A DNA stretch of 37,888 nt from Clostridium sp. CAG:628 (GCA_000438415.1 FR902221.1:1-37888); one strand, 5' to 3'. Shown: positions 22,589 to 31,637, counted from the first letter of the stretch. Program-made: numbers and translations. The notes: generated by a model not told the origin, from the sequence alone.

Positions 22589-23740
22589 GTGAAAAAAGAA
22601 AAAGTTATTGCACTAATGCTCGCCGGTACAATTTTTAGTAGTGGTTGCACATTTAAACAAGTTAAAGATAATAATAAAGATAATAGTGATACTCTTATAG
22701 AGAGTACTACTGAGTTTAAATATTATAATATTGATAAGAAAGATAATGGTAAATATAGTATTACAAATTCTACTGGAAGAATTATATTTGATGATGTGAT
22801 TAATAGTAATGTTTTATGTGAAAATAAACTTTTGCTTCAAATCACTGAGGAAGATATTAAAGAAAAATTATATTATATATATGACTTTGAAAATGAAACA
22901 ATTATTGAATTTAATGCACTTGAAGTTTATCCTTATGGGAATAGTGGGTATTTTGTGAAAAAATGTTGGACTTCTGTTCCTTATTATGAAGAAGATAAAA
23001 CAATAACAAATAATTTTCAAGGTTATTATATGTGTGATAGTTTTAATAATTATGTTAATCTTAAAGGGTATGCAAACGCTTATATTCCATTAGAAGAAGG
23101 ATATCCAATTGTTTTATCAAATGGAGGCGATAATAAACTCTTTTATTCAAAAAATACTAATAATTTAACTACAATTGCTTTTAAGGCTAATATAAAAAGT
23201 GTGTATCATGATTATATTGTTGTTAGCGAAAATGAGAATGACAGAGTACTTTACTTTGATAGTAATGATGTTTCTTTAATGGATATAGAAATGAGTGGAA
23301 AAAATATTTTTATTAAAGGGAAGAGTAATAGTAATATAGAGAATTTACTTATATGTGGTATAGGAGAAGATGAAAAGGTTTATTCTACTTTAATTCATGA
23401 TTATATTGACTCTTTAGACCACGTAAAAGCAATTAGTATAGATGATATATATGTTTTATATAAGAAAGATAATTATTCTTCTTTAATAGATATTTATGGT
23501 AATAAATATTTTAGTAAGTACTGCGATAATATATATTTTACAGTTATGTTTAATAATTTAAATACACTTTGTTCTTTTGTACAAATAGGTAGTAGAGTAG
23601 TGGTGTATGACATTAATGGAAATGTTATTTATGATAAAGAAAGTTCTATAGATGAAGCATGGGAAAGTATAAGTAATATGAATGTACTACTTAAGGATTC
23701 TATAGTTAGTGGATATAAAAAAAGAGTATTAAGTTTATAA
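22589..23740 (+). CDS. Lipoprotein with WG-like repeats (383 aa)
   Basis: GTG start at 22589 after GGTGATG. The signal peptide MKKEKVIALMLAGTIFSSGC ends in a lipobox with Cys20. The rest is a repetitive beta-rich domain, with units such as YNIDKKDNGKYSITNSTGRI, YNDG-like turns, SLIDIYGNKYFSKYCDNIYF and VVYDINGNVIYD spaced through the protein, suggesting a WG- or propeller-like fold. It is a larger companion of the preceding lipoprotein, to which it may be distantly related (both contain D-x-[YN]GN motifs). An envelope binding or sensor protein is likely; no enzyme motif is visible. Confidence 0.75.
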   Translation: MKKEKVIALMLAGTIFSSGCTFKQVKDNNKDNSDTLIESTTEFKYYNIDKKDNGKYSITNSTGRIIFDDVINSNVLCENKLLLQITEEDIKEKLYYIYDFENETIIEFNALEVYPYGNSGYFVKKCWTSVPYYEEDKTITNNFQGYYMCDSFNNYVNLKGYANAYIPLEEGYPIVLSNGGDNKLFYSKNTNNLTTIAFKANIKSVYHDYIVVSENENDRVLYFDSNDVSLMDIEMSGKNIFIKGKSNSNIENLLICGIGEDEKVYSTLIHDYIDSLDHVKAISIDDIYVLYKKDNYSSLIDIYGNKYFSKYCDNIYFTVMFNNLNTLCSFVQIGSRVVVYDINGNVIYDKESSIDEAWESISNMNVLLKDSIVSGYKKRVLSL

Positions 23741-23808
23741 TTATAATATTCTTTTTATTTTGTAATTCTTTTTTAATTAATTTAATATTATTATATGGGA
23801 GATATTTT

Positions 23809-24555
23809 ATGAGTAATGTTACTTTATCACTTTTAATATCATTTTTAGCAGGTATTAGTACATTTATTGGTGGTTTGGTAGTATTTATTAAGTTTAAAGA
23901 TAAAAATAAGTTTTTGGCTTTTAGTTTAAGTTTTAGTTTAAGTGTTATGTTATCCATTAGTGTATTTGAACTTATTCCAGAAAGTATTATGAAACTTTTA
24001 AATAGGATGAGTTTTTTACTTGCGTTTTTATCTGGATTATTTATGTTCGTTTTAGGTAAAATATTGGTTAATAAAATAACTTACAAAACCCACCTACTTT
24101 CAGGAAGTAGTCTTTATAGAGTAGGGGTACTTAGTATGATAGCACTTATGATACATAATTTTCCAGAAGGAATTGCTACATTTATGGCTAGTTATAATGA
24201 TATTAGTACAGGAATTAGTTTAGGTATTGCAATAATGCTTCATAATATACCAGAAGGAATAAGTATTGCTGTACCAGTCTATTATGCAACGGGAAGTAAA
24301 AAGAGGGGACTTTTTTTAACTTTGGTTAGTGGGCTTGCTGAACCTTTGGGAGCATTTGTGTCTTATATATTACTTAAAAATTATATTAATGATGTTACGA
24401 TTAGTTTGGTATTGATTTTAGTTGCAGGTATAATGATGAGTTTAGCTATAGATGAAATGATACCTGAAGTTAATAAATATGATAATAGGGTTATTAGTAT
24501 TATTGGAATGATTTTAGGACTAGTATTAGTATTAATTAACTTATATTTATTCTAG
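23809..24555 (+). CDS. zupT: ZIP-family divalent metal transporter
   Basis: 248 aa with eight predicted transmembrane helices. The two ZIP signature helices carry the metal-site motifs HNFPEGIATFMA and HNIPEGISIAVP, followed by SGLAEPLGAF and a last helix with AIDEMIPE. The family imports zinc, iron or manganese across the cytoplasmic membrane; specificity cannot be read here. Start ATG 23809 with GGGAGAT upstream. It is a stand-alone gene with no metal-regulator operator evident. The zupT symbol is used for the bacterial group, not for a proven ortholog. Confidence 0.88.
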   Translation: MSNVTLSLLISFLAGISTFIGGLVVFIKFKDKNKFLAFSLSFSLSVMLSISVFELIPESIMKLLNRMSFLLAFLSGLFMFVLGKILVNKITYKTHLLSGSSLYRVGVLSMIALMIHNFPEGIATFMASYNDISTGISLGIAIMLHNIPEGISIAVPVYYATGSKKRGLFLTLVSGLAEPLGAFVSYILLKNYINDVTISLVLILVAGIMMSLAIDEMIPEVNKYDNRVISIIGMILGLVLVLINLYLF

Positions 24556-24677
24556 TTTTCTTTCTTATTTATAAGTTCCGATAATATATATTATGTTAAG
24601 TTCTATTTTTAAGAAATAATTAGTATGATGAATTATTATTTATTAATTTAGATTTGTACTCCACTTTATTAATAATT

Positions 24678-24700
24678 AAAAAAGACTAGAAATTCTAGCC
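24678..24700 (-). terminator. Terminator of the XRE regulator gene
   Basis: On the minus strand GGCTAG and CTAGTC pair (one G-T) around AATTT, followed by six T's; it begins at the stop codon of the regulator. Confidence 0.75.
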
Positions 24701-25491
24701 TAATTTTGTTTTTCTCCAATTACAACTTTTCTTGTTTGTATTTCTGCAATTTTATTAATTACTTCTTGAGCATTTTCGGTAGTTATTTTGTCATAACCAA
24801 GTTCTCTTAAAGCCTGTATTTTAACTGTAGTAAGTTGTTGTGTTCTACTTAATACTTCTTCTTTAGTACTTTCTATTTCTTTAACAAACCTTTCGTGAGA
24901 TGCTATTAGTTTGCTCTTAGTTGCTCCTCCATTATTGTATAAGTTCATTGCAGTAAATATAATGCTTTCTAGAATGAACTGGGCTGTTTCATCAAATTTA
25001 AATTCCATTGGGTCACTAAAACCTGTTGTTTTTGATAAGTATGCAAAAATGTACTTAATTTCTGGAATTGAATCTATGCTTTGAAGTACATGATATAAGT
25101 ATAAAAATTCATAATATGTATTCTTGTTTTTTTCTTCAGTAAACTTCTCTTTTATTAAATTAATTAAATCTGTTACTAGTGTTTGTTCTTCTTTATTTAA
25201 ATCTTTTAAATTAAAATATGAAGCATCATCTATATTTCTTACATTTTGATTAAGTCTAGACTCTACATCTTCTAAGTATTCAGCAGTTACTTTTATTTTA
25301 CCAATTGATTCTTCACTACCATCTTCTATATTTAGTAATTTAAATAATAAAAGTTTTTTCTCCTTTGGCCATTTATTTAAATTTTCTAGTTCCAAATAAT
25401 TATATATCATTTGTCTTGATACACCTAAGTATTTGGCTAGTTTTACCTTTGATATTCCTAATTCTTGTAATAAATCATTTAAGTTTGTCAT
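24700..25491 (-). CDS. XRE-like helix-turn-helix regulator with helical C-terminal domain (263 aa)
   Basis: Residues about 5-50 form a helix-turn-helix (LLQELGISKVKLAKYLGVSR then QMIYNYLE), with the recognition helix in VSRQMIYNY. The remaining 210 residues are helical and charged, without a known enzymatic motif, perhaps a dimerisation or ligand domain; the end has a coiled coil. The start ATG 25491 is preceded by GAAGGAGAG further upstream on the minus strand. It has its own promoter and lies between the ZIP gene and a large membrane protein. Its targets are unknown; autoregulation is possible because small repeats lie across its promoter. Confidence 0.75.
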   Translation of the reverse strand: MTNLNDLLQELGISKVKLAKYLGVSRQMIYNYLELENLNKWPKEKKLLLFKLLNIEDGSEESIGKIKVTAEYLEDVESRLNQNVRNIDDASYFNLKDLNKEEQTLVTDLINLIKEKFTEEKNKNTYYEFLYLYHVLQSIDSIPEIKYIFAYLSKTTGFSDPMEFKFDETAQFILESIIFTAMNLYNNGGATKSKLIASHERFVKEIESTKEEVLSRTQQLTTVKIQALRELGYDKITTENAQEVINKIAEIQTRKVVIGEKQN

Positions 25492-25527
25492 TTTTTTTAA
25501 TACACTCTCCTTCTATGTTATAATCTA

Positions 25528-25557
25528 ATTGTACAACAGTTTACAGTAGTATGTCAA
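25528..25557 (-). promoter_or_regulatory. Promoter of the XRE regulator gene
   Basis: Minus strand: -35 TTGACA (25557-25552), an 18-base spacer, -10 TACAAT (25533-25528). The spacer carries a repeated CTGT half-site pattern and a TTGTACAA palindrome abuts the -10, which could be an operator. Confidence 0.65.
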
Positions 25558-25605
25558 GTGTAAAGTAAAAGAAAATTAAATGTATATTAAAAAGAGTAGT
25601 TTATA

Positions 25606-27222
25606 CTACCCTTCTCTTTCGAGTTTTAATTTATTTTCTAGTTCTTTTGGCTCAGTTATTTTAGAAATATTTTCAAAATTATAATAATTTTTATTATATA
25701 TTTTTTTATATTCATTTAATAGAGTTTCATTATTTGCAAGTAAACTCATTATTTCAGCATTTATCTTGATTATATCTAATTTTCTTTCTTTTTCATCATC
25801 TAATTTTTCTTTTAAATATTCTATATTTCTTATTAAATTTTTTATTTTACGCATTAAATATAAATGGTTTCCATCTCCATAATTTATACTATTAGAAATA
25901 CTTGTAATTATAGCATAGAATAATGTTATTGCAATTATTTCTAATATTAAAAAACTTTTTCTTATATCTTTTACAGAGTTATCATAGTCGTAATTTGTTA
26001 CTTCTATTTGCATATAAGGTTCAGTATAAAAGTCATCTATATTCAAAGAATCTTTTGTTTGAATACAAGTTGAATCAACCATATCACTTATATCAACAAT
26101 GCTTAAATTATCTTCTATATCTTTAGTTGAATCTATTTTTAAATTTTTATATTCAACTTTTCTTTGAAAATTACCAAGTTTAGTTTTTTCATATGGATAA
26201 TATTTTTTGAGACGTGCATTTTTATCATCATTAAATATACTGCTTTTCCATGCATAACCATCATCTATAGTTTCACTACTACCATCTTCTATATATATTG
26301 TTTTTGTGGTTGGTATTTTATAATCATATGGTGGAAATAATTTAATTATTCCAAATGTTGGTCCACCTAACAATGCAATACCTGCGATTAAGGAAAGTAC
26401 ACTTGCTTTAACATCTTTTTTTCCATATTTTATATTTTTGTCTAAATTTTCAAAATTATATTCAATATCAAATCTATCTTTTTCTTTTTTATTAATTTGT
26501 TTTATGTTATTTAGTATTTCTTTTTTTATAACATCTAACTTCTTAGTAATTTCATTTGTGATATTATAATTATACTTTATACTTAGTATTTCGCTTAATA
26601 TTTCTTCTTCTATGTAATGAGTATTTATTCCATTAGAATTATATAAGTTTATCATACTATTTAATTTATCATTGTTTAATGGCTTTATATCATTTATTAA
26701 TAGTTTATCTAAATAACATAAATCAATTTCATTTTGTCTTACATAGTCATATAGCTTTGTAGTATTTAATAACATTTTTTCATAAAGTAATAAATAATAT
26801 GTTACTGTGTATAAGCCTTCTAATACTTGTTTTTCTTTAGTATAAACTAGAGTATTAGATAACTTCATTTCTGTTAATAGTTCAATTACTTTATCAATGT
26901 ATTCAGTTATATTATTCTTATTTATATTTTTAAGTACATCTGTTACATGATTACAAAATGAGTATGCTTTAAAGTATATTTCATATTCGTTTAATTCACT
27001 TTCAAGATAATTTAACTTTGATATTGCAGATGTATAATCAAGTTCTATACCAAAGTATTTATCTTTTAATTTTGTTTTGTGTTCTTCATTTAAAGTACTT
27101 TCTATAGTATTAAGTACTACTTTATAATCTTTTGTATCAAGTCCAATTGATTCTAATATTTCTATTGTTCTTTCTATTTTTATTACTTTAGCATTGTATT
27201 CCATTGCCTTGTCGTTTACCAT
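25606..27222 (-). CDS. Large membrane protein with coiled coils (538 aa)
   Basis: The N-terminal 255 residues are helical and cytoplasmic-looking, and a first transmembrane helix follows (VKASVLSLIAGIALLGG, about 272-290). Next comes an approximately 130-residue extracytoplasmic loop with acidic and Tyr-rich stretches (YIEDGSSETIDDGYAW), a second transmembrane helix (LEIIAITLFYAIITSI, about 428-446) and a C-terminal coiled coil (LIRNIEYLKEKLDDEKERK). This coiled coil / membrane hairpin / coiled coil plan repeats, in smaller form, in the genes at 29623-32373. The start ATG has GGGGGAA upstream. I do not recognise a family. It may be a sensor or scaffold linking envelope and cytoplasm. Confidence 0.7.
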   Translation of the reverse strand: MVNDKAMEYNAKVIKIERTIEILESIGLDTKDYKVVLNTIESTLNEEHKTKLKDKYFGIELDYTSAISKLNYLESELNEYEIYFKAYSFCNHVTDVLKNINKNNITEYIDKVIELLTEMKLSNTLVYTKEKQVLEGLYTVTYYLLLYEKMLLNTTKLYDYVRQNEIDLCYLDKLLINDIKPLNNDKLNSMINLYNSNGINTHYIEEEILSEILSIKYNYNITNEITKKLDVIKKEILNNIKQINKKEKDRFDIEYNFENLDKNIKYGKKDVKASVLSLIAGIALLGGPTFGIIKLFPPYDYKIPTTKTIYIEDGSSETIDDGYAWKSSIFNDDKNARLKKYYPYEKTKLGNFQRKVEYKNLKIDSTKDIEDNLSIVDISDMVDSTCIQTKDSLNIDDFYTEPYMQIEVTNYDYDNSVKDIRKSFLILEIIAITLFYAIITSISNSINYGDGNHLYLMRKIKNLIRNIEYLKEKLDDEKERKLDIIKINAEIMSLLANNETLLNEYKKIYNKNYYNFENISKITEPKELENKLKLEREG

Positions 27223-27274
27223 ATTTTATTCCCCCATCAATAAAATTATTTATAATTATACCCATTTTTATTAA

Positions 27275-28366
27275 TTATAAATACCAAAGTTTTGTGTTAT
27301 CTTTTCTTACTTCTTTGATTATTCCTCCACCAATTACTTCGCTACCTAAATATATTACACATGCTTGTCCAGGTGTTACTGCTTTAGCACTTTCATATTT
27401 TACTATAACTTCATTATCACTTATATATTCTATTGTAATTGGTACGTCTTCTCCACGATATCTAAATTTACAAGTAGCAAATGTTGGCTTTAAATCGCTT
27501 ATATAATTCATGCTCTCAATTACTGCTTCATTACTCATAAGATATTTATTATCATCTCCAAATGCAACATAAAGAATATTTTTTTCTGTATCTTTACCAC
27601 ATACATAATGACGTTTTTGATCGCCTGATAAGCCTACATTCCTTCTTTGACCGATAGTGTAGTTCATAAGACCATGATGTTTACCAATAACTTTCATTGT
27701 GTCTATATCAACTATGTCCCCTTCTTTTCCTTTTATGTAGTTATTAACGAACTCTTGATAATGTCTTTCCCCTATAAAACATATACCTGTTGAGTCTTTC
27801 TTTTCTGCAACTGGAAGGTTAGCATTAAGTGCAATTTTTCTAACTTCAGGCTTTGTTAAACCACCAACTGGAAATAATACATCTTTAAACTCACTAGGTT
27901 TTACTTGACTTAAAAAATAAGTTTGGTCTTTATTATTGTCTACTCCACGAAGAAGTCTACCATGCTCTAATCTTGCATAATGTCCTGTTGCAATTAAGTC
28001 TGCACCAAGTTTCTTTGCTTCTTTTTTAAATAAGTCAAACTTTATATATTTGTTACACATAATATCAGGGTTTGGTGTTCTTCCTTTTTTTAGTTCGTCT
28101 AAGAAGTAAGCAAATACTAATTCCCAATATTCTTTAATAAAATCTACTCTATATAAAGGTATTCCTAAATAGTCACACACACTTTTAGCATCTTTAAAGT
28201 CTTGTTCTTGTGGGCATATTCCATCAGTTATTCCTTCAGGGTCATTATTTATATTAGAGTCCCAGTTTTTCATAAATAAACCTATTACTTCATAACCTTC
28301 TTTATCAAGTAAATAAGCGCTTACTGCTGAATCTACTCCCCCACTCATTCCTACTACTACTTTCAT
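27275..28366 (-). CDS. mnmA: tRNA-specific 2-thiouridylase MnmA
   Basis: 363 aa. Start taken at ATG 28366 (MKVVVGMSGGVDSAVSAYLL) with GGAAGTGAT upstream; an in-frame ATG 45 bases earlier adds unrelated residues. The ATP-pyrophosphatase P-loop is SGGVDS. The two catalytic cysteines are in PDIMCNKYIKFD and STGICFIGER, and the tRNA-binding motifs TGHYARL and DQTYFLSQV are present. It makes 2-thiouridine at wobble position 34 of Lys, Glu and Gln tRNAs. Full length, single gene with its own promoter. Confidence 0.95.
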   Translation of the reverse strand: MKVVVGMSGGVDSAVSAYLLDKEGYEVIGLFMKNWDSNINNDPEGITDGICPQEQDFKDAKSVCDYLGIPLYRVDFIKEYWELVFAYFLDELKKGRTPNPDIMCNKYIKFDLFKKEAKKLGADLIATGHYARLEHGRLLRGVDNNKDQTYFLSQVKPSEFKDVLFPVGGLTKPEVRKIALNANLPVAEKKDSTGICFIGERHYQEFVNNYIKGKEGDIVDIDTMKVIGKHHGLMNYTIGQRRNVGLSGDQKRHYVCGKDTEKNILYVAFGDDNKYLMSNEAVIESMNYISDLKPTFATCKFRYRGEDVPITIEYISDNEVIVKYESAKAVTPGQACVIYLGSEVIGGGIIKEVRKDNTKLWYL

Positions 28367-28390
28367 AATATCACTTCCAAACTGTTTATT

Positions 28391-28419
28391 ATTATACAAT
28401 ATTTTGTACAATCTGTCTA
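28391..28419 (-). promoter_or_regulatory. Promoter of mnmA
   Basis: Minus strand: -35 TAGACA (28419-28414), a 17-base spacer, -10 TATAAT (28396-28391). Confidence 0.75.
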
Positions 28420-28446
28420 TATTTCTTATATACTAAATAAAAAATA

Positions 28447-29064
28447 CTAAGCAATTAAGCCTAGTAATAAAGGACTAATATATATTTCTAATAAAGATAT
28501 GATTATACATATAATAAGGCTTGTTATAAAGAGAATTAAAACTTTCTTTATAAAGATATTAAGATTAATTGGTTCATTCATATACATTACTTTTAATAAC
28601 TTTAAACTTAATTTAAACATTATACTTGAATAGAGTATTAATAATATACTCATTAATATATGATGAGGAAATAGTATTGCTACAAAATAAAGTATTCCTT
28701 TTAATTTAAATGTACTTATAGTACTACTTATTAAGAAACCTATAGTTAAACCTTTATAATAGTTTATTAGAAGTACTAAAGGAGAAAATATAACAAGTAA
28801 TGAACTAAGTGTTATTATCACTATGTAGATTATATTATATTTAAAACTATTTATAAATGTATTAAATGTTACATTAGTTTTAATGCTTACAAATTCATTC
28901 ATCATATTCTTGACTATCATTTTATCAAGTGAAGTTGTTATAAAAAAGAATATTATTCCAGAAAGTATTCCAAGTCCTAATAAAATGCTCGATACTAATA
29001 ATATTTTCTTATCTATTAATTTTTTCATACTAAAGTATATTAAGGTACTTTTAAATTTATTCAA
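28447..29064 (-). CDS. spoIIM: SpoIIM-like membrane protein
   Basis: 205 aa, five hydrophobic segments. The central stretch YYKGLTIGFLISSTISTFKL, then KGILYFVAILFPHHILMSI, matches the SpoIIM core (KG-x-x-x-GF ... G-KGI ... -LP-x-x). SpoIIM works with SpoIID and SpoIIP in remodelling peptidoglycan during engulfment of the forespore. The start is uncertain: TTG 29064 gives 12 residues before the first helix but no ribosome site, while ATG 29028 also lacks one. A -10-like TACAAT lies close upstream on the minus strand. It is divergent from a tiny membrane-protein gene. Confidence 0.75.
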   Translation of the reverse strand: MNKFKSTLIYFSMKKLIDKKILLVSSILLGLGILSGIIFFFITTSLDKMIVKNMMNEFVSIKTNVTFNTFINSFKYNIIYIVIITLSSLLVIFSPLVLLINYYKGLTIGFLISSTISTFKLKGILYFVAILFPHHILMSILLILYSSIMFKLSLKLLKVMYMNEPINLNIFIKKVLILFITSLIICIIISLLEIYISPLLLGLIA

Positions 29065-29071
29065 AATATTG

Positions 29072-29077
29072 TATAAT
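29072..29077 (+). promoter_or_regulatory. -10 element of the small membrane-protein gene
   Basis: TATAAT at 29072-29077, 18 bases before the ATG at 29095 with GAGG between. The -35 is not clear. Confidence 0.5.
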
Positions 29078-29094
29078 TATTTTGAGGTATTAAT

Positions 29095-29205
29095 ATGAAG
29101 AAGAAAACAAAAAGACTAATTGAACGTATATTAGTCTGGACAGCAACAATAATTATACTACTATTCTTCGTTGGTGGTGGAATTATTACAATATTAAGTA
29201 GATAG
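29095..29205 (+). CDS. Single-pass membrane miniprotein (36 aa)
   Basis: A short + strand gene, ATG 29095 to TAG 29205, with TGAGG at 29083-29087 and a TATAAT box. The product is a basic head (MKKKTKRLIER) followed by one strongly hydrophobic helix (ILVWTATIIILLFFVGGG) and a short tail. Layout and size recall DUF4044/Prli42-type miniproteins of Firmicutes, but the match is only by shape. It lies between the divergent spoIIM and convergent genes of the coiled-coil cluster. Ribosome site, promoter and basic-plus-helix design make a real gene likely. Confidence 0.6.
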   Translation: MKKKTKRLIERILVWTATIIILLFFVGGGIITILSR

Positions 29206-29249
29206 TTATCTGCTTTTTATTTTGCTTTTTTTCTCACTATAATAAGAAT

Positions 29250-29621
29250 TTATTTTTTAATGAATTTCAAGGAGTTGTTATCTTTTACTTCTTCTAATAT
29301 AGTTTTATCACTGGAATTTACACTATAAAGTTTTTCACTAATTATTCTACTGTCTGCTTCTTCTATAATAAGTGCAACTTCATTATTTAGGTATATTAAG
29401 TTTCTTATATAAGTTACATTTTTTCCTAAACTTATTATATTAATGTTAGTATTTGTAATGTTACATGTTAGTTTGTATGTATTACTAAAAATATCAGTGC
29501 CTTCCATTTTTAACAAATGAAATGTATTATTATCTTCTAACTTAATACTGTTCATGTCTATATTAGTTAATTTTGCTATTTTACTTATTAAAACTATTAG
29601 TTTTAAATCATCTACTTTCAT
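29250..29621 (-). CDS. Hypothetical protein, last gene of the coiled-coil cluster (123 aa)
   Basis: Soluble, mixed alpha/beta, no membrane segment or signal. It starts MKVDDLKLIVLISKIAKLTN with GGAAGG upstream, one base after the preceding gene's stop. A beta-rich middle (FSNTYKLTCNITNTNINIIS, VTYIRNLIYLNNEVALIIEE) follows. Nothing recognisable. Tight spacing makes it part of the operon running from 31609 down to 29250; together with the soluble first gene it brackets the three membrane proteins. Confidence 0.65.
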   Translation of the reverse strand: MKVDDLKLIVLISKIAKLTNIDMNSIKLEDNNTFHLLKMEGTDIFSNTYKLTCNITNTNINIISLGKNVTYIRNLIYLNNEVALIIEEADSRIISEKLYSVNSSDKTILEEVKDNNSLKFIKK

Positions 29622-29622
29622 A

Positions 29623-30165
29623 TTATTTTACCTTCCTTAAAATTTTATCTTTATCTAAATAATTATAGTTTATTTCATTTTCTATAAGTTTTCTATATGC
29701 AACGCTTGTTTTCTTTCTATCTTCAATTCTTTTTAGAGTTACTTCTTTAACTCTGTTAAGTTCTTTTAACCTTGCTTCTAACTCTTTTATTTTTTCTTTA
29801 TAGTAATTATTATTTTTTAACAAGTCTTCATACTCTTTTTTAAGTTTTTCATCTACATCTAGATCTGCTTCGTACTTTTTATATAAAGGAATGCCTATAA
29901 ATATAAGAGGTACAGCAAGGAAAAACTTTCCTATATAAACAGTAATCATTGTTGCAAATACAAGGGTTAATAAACAATTTCTTGTATATCTAACTACAGA
30001 TTTACTATCTTTAATATTTTCTTTAGAATAGTCTAATTCTTTATTATTATAATATTTTTCTTTTCTTAGTTTAGTTAATAGACTTATTAAATGATTAGTT
30101 TTTCTTCCTAACTCATACATATTCAATTCTTCTTTAGTAATATTAGAACTCATACTTTCCTTCAT
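29623..30165 (-). CDS. Coiled-coil / membrane-hairpin protein D (180 aa)
   Basis: Start ATG 30165 has an ideal GGAGGTGA. Residues about 15-58 are a charged helix, about 60-95 form a hydrophobic hairpin (NCLLTLVFATMITVYIG, FFLAVPLIFIGIPL), and about 100-165 a long coiled coil (KLKKEYEDLLKNNNYYKEKI). Near the end LKRIEDRKKTSVAYRKL shares the signature RIE-[ED]-[KR]K-x(3)-AY-[KR] with the two upstream genes, so the three are diverged paralogs. No family is recognised; membrane-shaping, scaffolding or phage-type roles are all open. Confidence 0.65.
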   Translation of the reverse strand: MKESMSSNITKEELNMYELGRKTNHLISLLTKLRKEKYYNNKELDYSKENIKDSKSVVRYTRNCLLTLVFATMITVYIGKFFLAVPLIFIGIPLYKKYEADLDVDEKLKKEYEDLLKNNNYYKEKIKELEARLKELNRVKEVTLKRIEDRKKTSVAYRKLIENEINYNYLDKDKILRKVK

Positions 30166-30169
30166 AATT

Positions 30170-30655
30170 TCACCTCCTTAATTCTAACTTTTTAACATTA
30201 TTTTTTTCTTCTATTTGTTTTTGATTATTTAAATATCTTTTATATGCTAAGATACTCTTCTTTTTCTCTTCTATTCTTTCTTCACTAATAACTTTTTCAT
30301 TATAATTATCTATTAACTCTTTAGTATTCAAGATATTTATTTTATTTAATTCTTCATTAATCTTAATGGTATCGAACTCACTCATGTTATGTAATGATTT
30401 ACCAATAGTATTTAATGTAACTAGTGTAAGACTTAAATAACTTATTAAAAATATACCAATACCTAAATTAGATAGATTTAATATTAATAATAAAATTATA
30501 ATTGTTGTTTTACTTATAAAGAGTCCTACAAATAAAATGGCATTTAGTTTATTCTTTTTATCAAGTACTTTTAGTTTCTCATTATGTGTTTTACTTAATA
30601 ACTTAAAATTTTCTAGATCTCTTTCTAATTCTTTAATAGTTTTAGTATTATTCAT
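30170..30655 (-). CDS. Coiled-coil / membrane-hairpin protein C (161 aa)
   Basis: Helical N-terminus (IKELERDLENFKLLSKTHNE), two transmembrane helices (about 38-85; NAILFVGLFISKTTIIILLL, GIGIFLISYLSLTLVTL) and a C-terminal coiled coil with the shared signature ERIEEKKKSILAYKRYL. It overlaps the previous gene's stop by one base (TAATG), with only a weak ribosome site, so it is probably translated by coupling. The pairing of similar genes in one operon suggests hetero-oligomers. Confidence 0.65.
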   Translation of the reverse strand: MNNTKTIKELERDLENFKLLSKTHNEKLKVLDKKNKLNAILFVGLFISKTTIIILLLILNLSNLGIGIFLISYLSLTLVTLNTIGKSLHNMSEFDTIKINEELNKINILNTKELIDNYNEKVISEERIEEKKKSILAYKRYLNNQKQIEEKNNVKKLELRR

Positions 30656-31233
30656 TACTTTCTTTTTAATACTTTATCCTCCTCATTTTCGCTTAAGTAC
30701 TCTTCTTTTCTTAAATTTTCTTTATAAGCTATTTCATTCTTTCTTTTTTCTTCAAGCCTCTCTTTTTCTATTAGACTAGATTTGATTAATAAATCTAACT
30801 TTCTTGTTTCCTCTTCTATTAATGATTTTGTTTTAACTTGATTTTCTAGATTTATTTCTTCTTCTTTTTTGTATTTATTATAATCACTTATACTATCTAG
30901 TGTATTATCAAAATATTTTGTAAAATTTTTAGTACTTAGTACAAAACCAAATGAGAATATGAATGTAGTTAATAAACTTAAGTTAACTACTCCATATATA
31001 TGACATGTTAGAAAACCAAAATTTATCATTTGACTTAGTAGAGAAGTTAAAAACGCTGTTAAATATATTGTAACCTTCTTTCTAGATAAAGATATTATTT
31101 CTTTGTTTGCCTTACTTTGTAACTCATATTTTTCTAAAACACTATTTAATGTTTTAATAGATAACTCTACATTTTCAACACTTAAATTTTTACTTGCATC
31201 TAAAGACTTGTTAGAGTCATAACTACTTCTCAT
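30655..31233 (-). CDS. Coiled-coil / membrane-hairpin protein B (192 aa)
   Basis: Start ATG 31233 has AGGAGG and overlaps the first gene of the operon by 11 bp. A polar N-terminus and helix (about 15-50) precede a transmembrane hairpin (about 53-100; VTIYLTAFLTSLLSQMINFG, SLLTTFIFSFGFVL). A long Lys/Glu coiled coil (about 115-185) follows, containing the signature ERLEEKRKNEIAYKENL. It has the same architecture as its two neighbours downstream and, at lower similarity, the separate gene at 31777-32373. Unknown function. Confidence 0.65.
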   Translation of the reverse strand: MRSSYDSNKSLDASKNLSVENVELSIKTLNSVLEKYELQSKANKEIISLSRKKVTIYLTAFLTSLLSQMINFGFLTCHIYGVVNLSLLTTFIFSFGFVLSTKNFTKYFDNTLDSISDYNKYKKEEEINLENQVKTKSLIEEETRKLDLLIKSSLIEKERLEEKRKNEIAYKENLRKEEYLSENEEDKVLKRK

Positions 31234-31609
31234 ATGTATTCCTCCTTGTATAAGTATTTAAATTCATTATCCTTTTTTCTTTGTCACTAATTAAATAATT
31301 ATAGTTATCTAAGTTTTCATAGCCTAGTATAAATAGTTTTTTATCAATTATCGTTTTAAAGTTTAGTTTAGATAAATAGTCAGTAAGTAATAAATTACTT
31401 ATTAAAACATTCCCATTTTTTGCTTCATATATTATTCCATCATAAGAAATATTTTGTTTAAAATATATACTAAAGTCTTTGTTTAAGAGTTTAAACTCTT
31501 TATTTTTTAATATCTCGCTTAGAGTATAAGTATATAACAAGTTATCTACTTTATCAAAACCTAAACTAAATAAACCTAGTATTATTTTTTCTTTTGTTAT
31601 GTATTTCAT
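31223..31609 (-). CDS. Hypothetical protein, first gene of the coiled-coil operon (128 aa)
   Basis: Start ATG 31609 with AAAGGAGG and its own promoter. Soluble; the first half is helical (ITKEKIILGLFSLGFDKVDN), the second has alternating strands (YDGIIYEAKNGNVLISNLLL). Its beginning resembles a short DNA- or protein-binding helical bundle, but no known motif is present. Being first in the operon it may regulate or accompany the membrane proteins. No family recognised. Confidence 0.65.
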   Translation of the reverse strand: MKYITKEKIILGLFSLGFDKVDNLLYTYTLSEILKNKEFKLLNKDFSIYFKQNISYDGIIYEAKNGNVLISNLLLTDYLSKLNFKTIIDKKLFILGYENLDNYNYLISDKEKRIMNLNTYTRRNTYEK

Positions 31610-31637
31610 AATTGCCTCCTTTAAAAGTGTAGTTTAT

